Assembly (NCBI GenBank): GCA_938083195.1
Contig: CALKCK010000010.1
Location: 104,081 to 168,080 of the forward strand
From: an uncultured Pirellulaceae bacterium
GTDB taxonomy: Bacteria; Planctomycetota; Planctomycetia; Pirellulales; Pirellulaceae
Direction of reading: 5' to 3'
Length of the DNA: 64,000 nt
The translations under genes were made by a program, and so were the position numbers. Of the stretch, positions 63,194-64,000 are shown piece after piece. Position 1 is the stretch's first letter, and each line of letters starts with the position of its first letter. The notes beneath the pieces are model-generated. The model searched no databases. It was not told the DNA's origin and worked only from the letters and a program-made list of their open reading frames with translations.

Positions 63194-64000
63194 ATGTCCA
63201 AAACCGACATTAACCGAGACTCCATCCGTTCATCTTCAAGGAATGGTGCCGCCACCCCCTTTCTGATCTTTGGATTCGTTGCGATTACCCTCGTTTCGGT
63301 GGGCACCTATTTTTACATCAGCCAAAATCGTGGCGCTGAAGAAATTGACCCCATTCTTTCCCAAGTCGAGCTTGGAGAATTTGTCTCTCAAGTCCTTGAT
63401 CAGGGTGAAGCTCAAAGTAGCGAGAACGTCGAGATTCGCTGCGAAGCCCGGGCCAGAAGCGGAAGTAGTGTTCTTGTTCTTAAAGTTGTCCCCGAGGGAT
63501 CAATGGTCAGCGAGGGCGACTTTCTTGTCGAACTCGATTCAACCTCGTTTGAGAAAGAACTCGAGCAACAAAACATCGCACTAGCAAGCGCGGAAGCCGG
63601 AGTGATTCAAGCTGAGGCGACTCTCGCCACAGCCAAGGCGACAAAAAGAGAATACGAGGAGGGGACTTTCAAGCAGAGCGAAATGGAAATTCAAAACAAA
63701 ATTGATGATGCAGAAATCAAATTGGAGCAAGCAGTAGAGCAGCTACAACATGATCGAAAACTCGCGAGCAAGGGTTATGCAACCGAGAGCAAAAAATTGG
63801 CTTCTGAGAACAGTGTTAAAATGCTGGGAAGGGTAAAGAAGCTTGAAGAGGAAAAACTACGCGTTCTGATAGAGATCTCCGCCGAGAAAGAAAAAATCAA
63901 ACTTGATGCTGACATTAAGGCCGCAACGGTCAAACTTGACAGTGAGAAGAAATCACTGGCAGTCGAGATTGAAAAAATGGCCGAAATTAAAGACATGATT
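63194..64000 (+). CDS. HlyD/RND-type periplasmic adaptor, 3' end outside window
   Basis: The ATG at 63194 opens a frame of 269 codons that is still open at the last base. It has an N-terminal membrane anchor (about 21-42), a biotinyl-lipoyl-like segment (Val-Pro-Glu-Gly-Ser-Met-Val-Ser-Glu-Gly-Asp-Phe-Leu-Val-Glu-Leu-Asp) near residues 98-116, then a long heptad coiled coil from about 120 to the end. That is the adaptor hairpin that meets TolC. Together with the preceding TolC-like gene this indicates a tripartite export system; the pump gene is expected downstream. Confidence 0.85.
   Translation, partial: MSKTDINRDSIRSSSRNGAATPFLIFGFVAITLVSVGTYFYISQNRGAEEIDPILSQVELGEFVSQVLDQGEAQSSENVEIRCEARARSGSSVLVLKVVPEGSMVSEGDFLVELDSTSFEKELEQQNIALASAEAGVIQAEATLATAKATKREYEEGTFKQSEMEIQNKIDDAEIKLEQAVEQLQHDRKLASKGYATESKKLASENSVKMLGRVKKLEEEKLRVLIEISAEKEKIKLDADIKAATVKLDSEKKSLAVEIEKMAEIKDMI

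Noticed and set aside
1..64000. CRISPR arrays, tRNA/rRNA genes, insertion sequences and prophage genes
   Set aside because: No regularly spaced repeats, T-loop/acceptor folds, transposase or phage proteins were recognised on either strand by eye; a covariance search was not possible.

Overview
The window looks like a chromosomal segment of a planctomycete, probably Pirellulaceae-like. The main reasons are an adjacent pair made of a DUF1501 protein with a Tat-like signal and a secreted protein with a planctomycete-type cytochrome c domain plus DUF1549/DUF1553, a FloA flotillin paired with a proline/arginine-rich partner, and many large lineage-type proteins of unknown function. No rRNA, tRNA, CRISPR array, transposase, integrase or phage gene was seen. 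The content is ordinary chromosome with short operons on both strands, several Rho-independent terminators, and often weak or absent Shine-Dalgarno sites. Taxonomy is inferred from protein character, not from a search.

Layout. 1-5158: an HExxH protein cut by the window edge, a secreted Cys/Gly-rich protein, the thiS-thiG thiamine pair, lipA, and divergent smpB. 5368-11366: a plus-strand run with a LolD-like ABC ATPase, an FtsX/MacB-type permease with a very acidic insert, a secreted CPFC protein with a C-terminal membrane anchor, and two related proteins sharing a Cys-Cys-Phe-Gly motif. This run resembles metal-linked ABC/DUF3299 clusters and is the best candidate for an undescribed system. 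11517-13765: btaA-btaB for betaine lipid (DGTS) synthesis, followed by a small membrane protein. 13785-21660: minus-strand sufS, a beta-hydroxyacid dehydrogenase, the FloA pair, two Gfo/Idh/MocA oxidoreductases and an unknown protein. 22038-26139: ECF sigma factor with putative membrane anti-sigma factor, lgt with a PDZ-like insert, and panC with a TTG start.

26447-37232: a membrane-anchored terpenoid-cyclase-fold protein, fabH, an NRDE protein, a possible PD-(D/E)XK nuclease, cysK with a clear promoter, glnE and a DEAD-box helicase. 37531-42850: a HEAT-like protein, a stand-alone response regulator, and the feoA-feoB-Cys-rich iron uptake operon behind a promoter overlapped by a Fur-like box. 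42928-51676: a nitrilase-family hydrolase, a TPR protein, a sigma-54-like site ahead of a 37-residue membrane peptide, a PIN-TRAM protein, a dGTPase-like enzyme, class II aldolase, a lipoprotein and small unknowns.

51734-64000: the DUF1501 and cytochrome/DUF1549/DUF1553 pair, a rhomboid protease, an unknown membrane protein, then a TolC-like outer-membrane lipoprotein and an HlyD-type adaptor cut by the window end, which probably open an export operon. Several intergenic regions hold strong inverted repeats with no assigned role.
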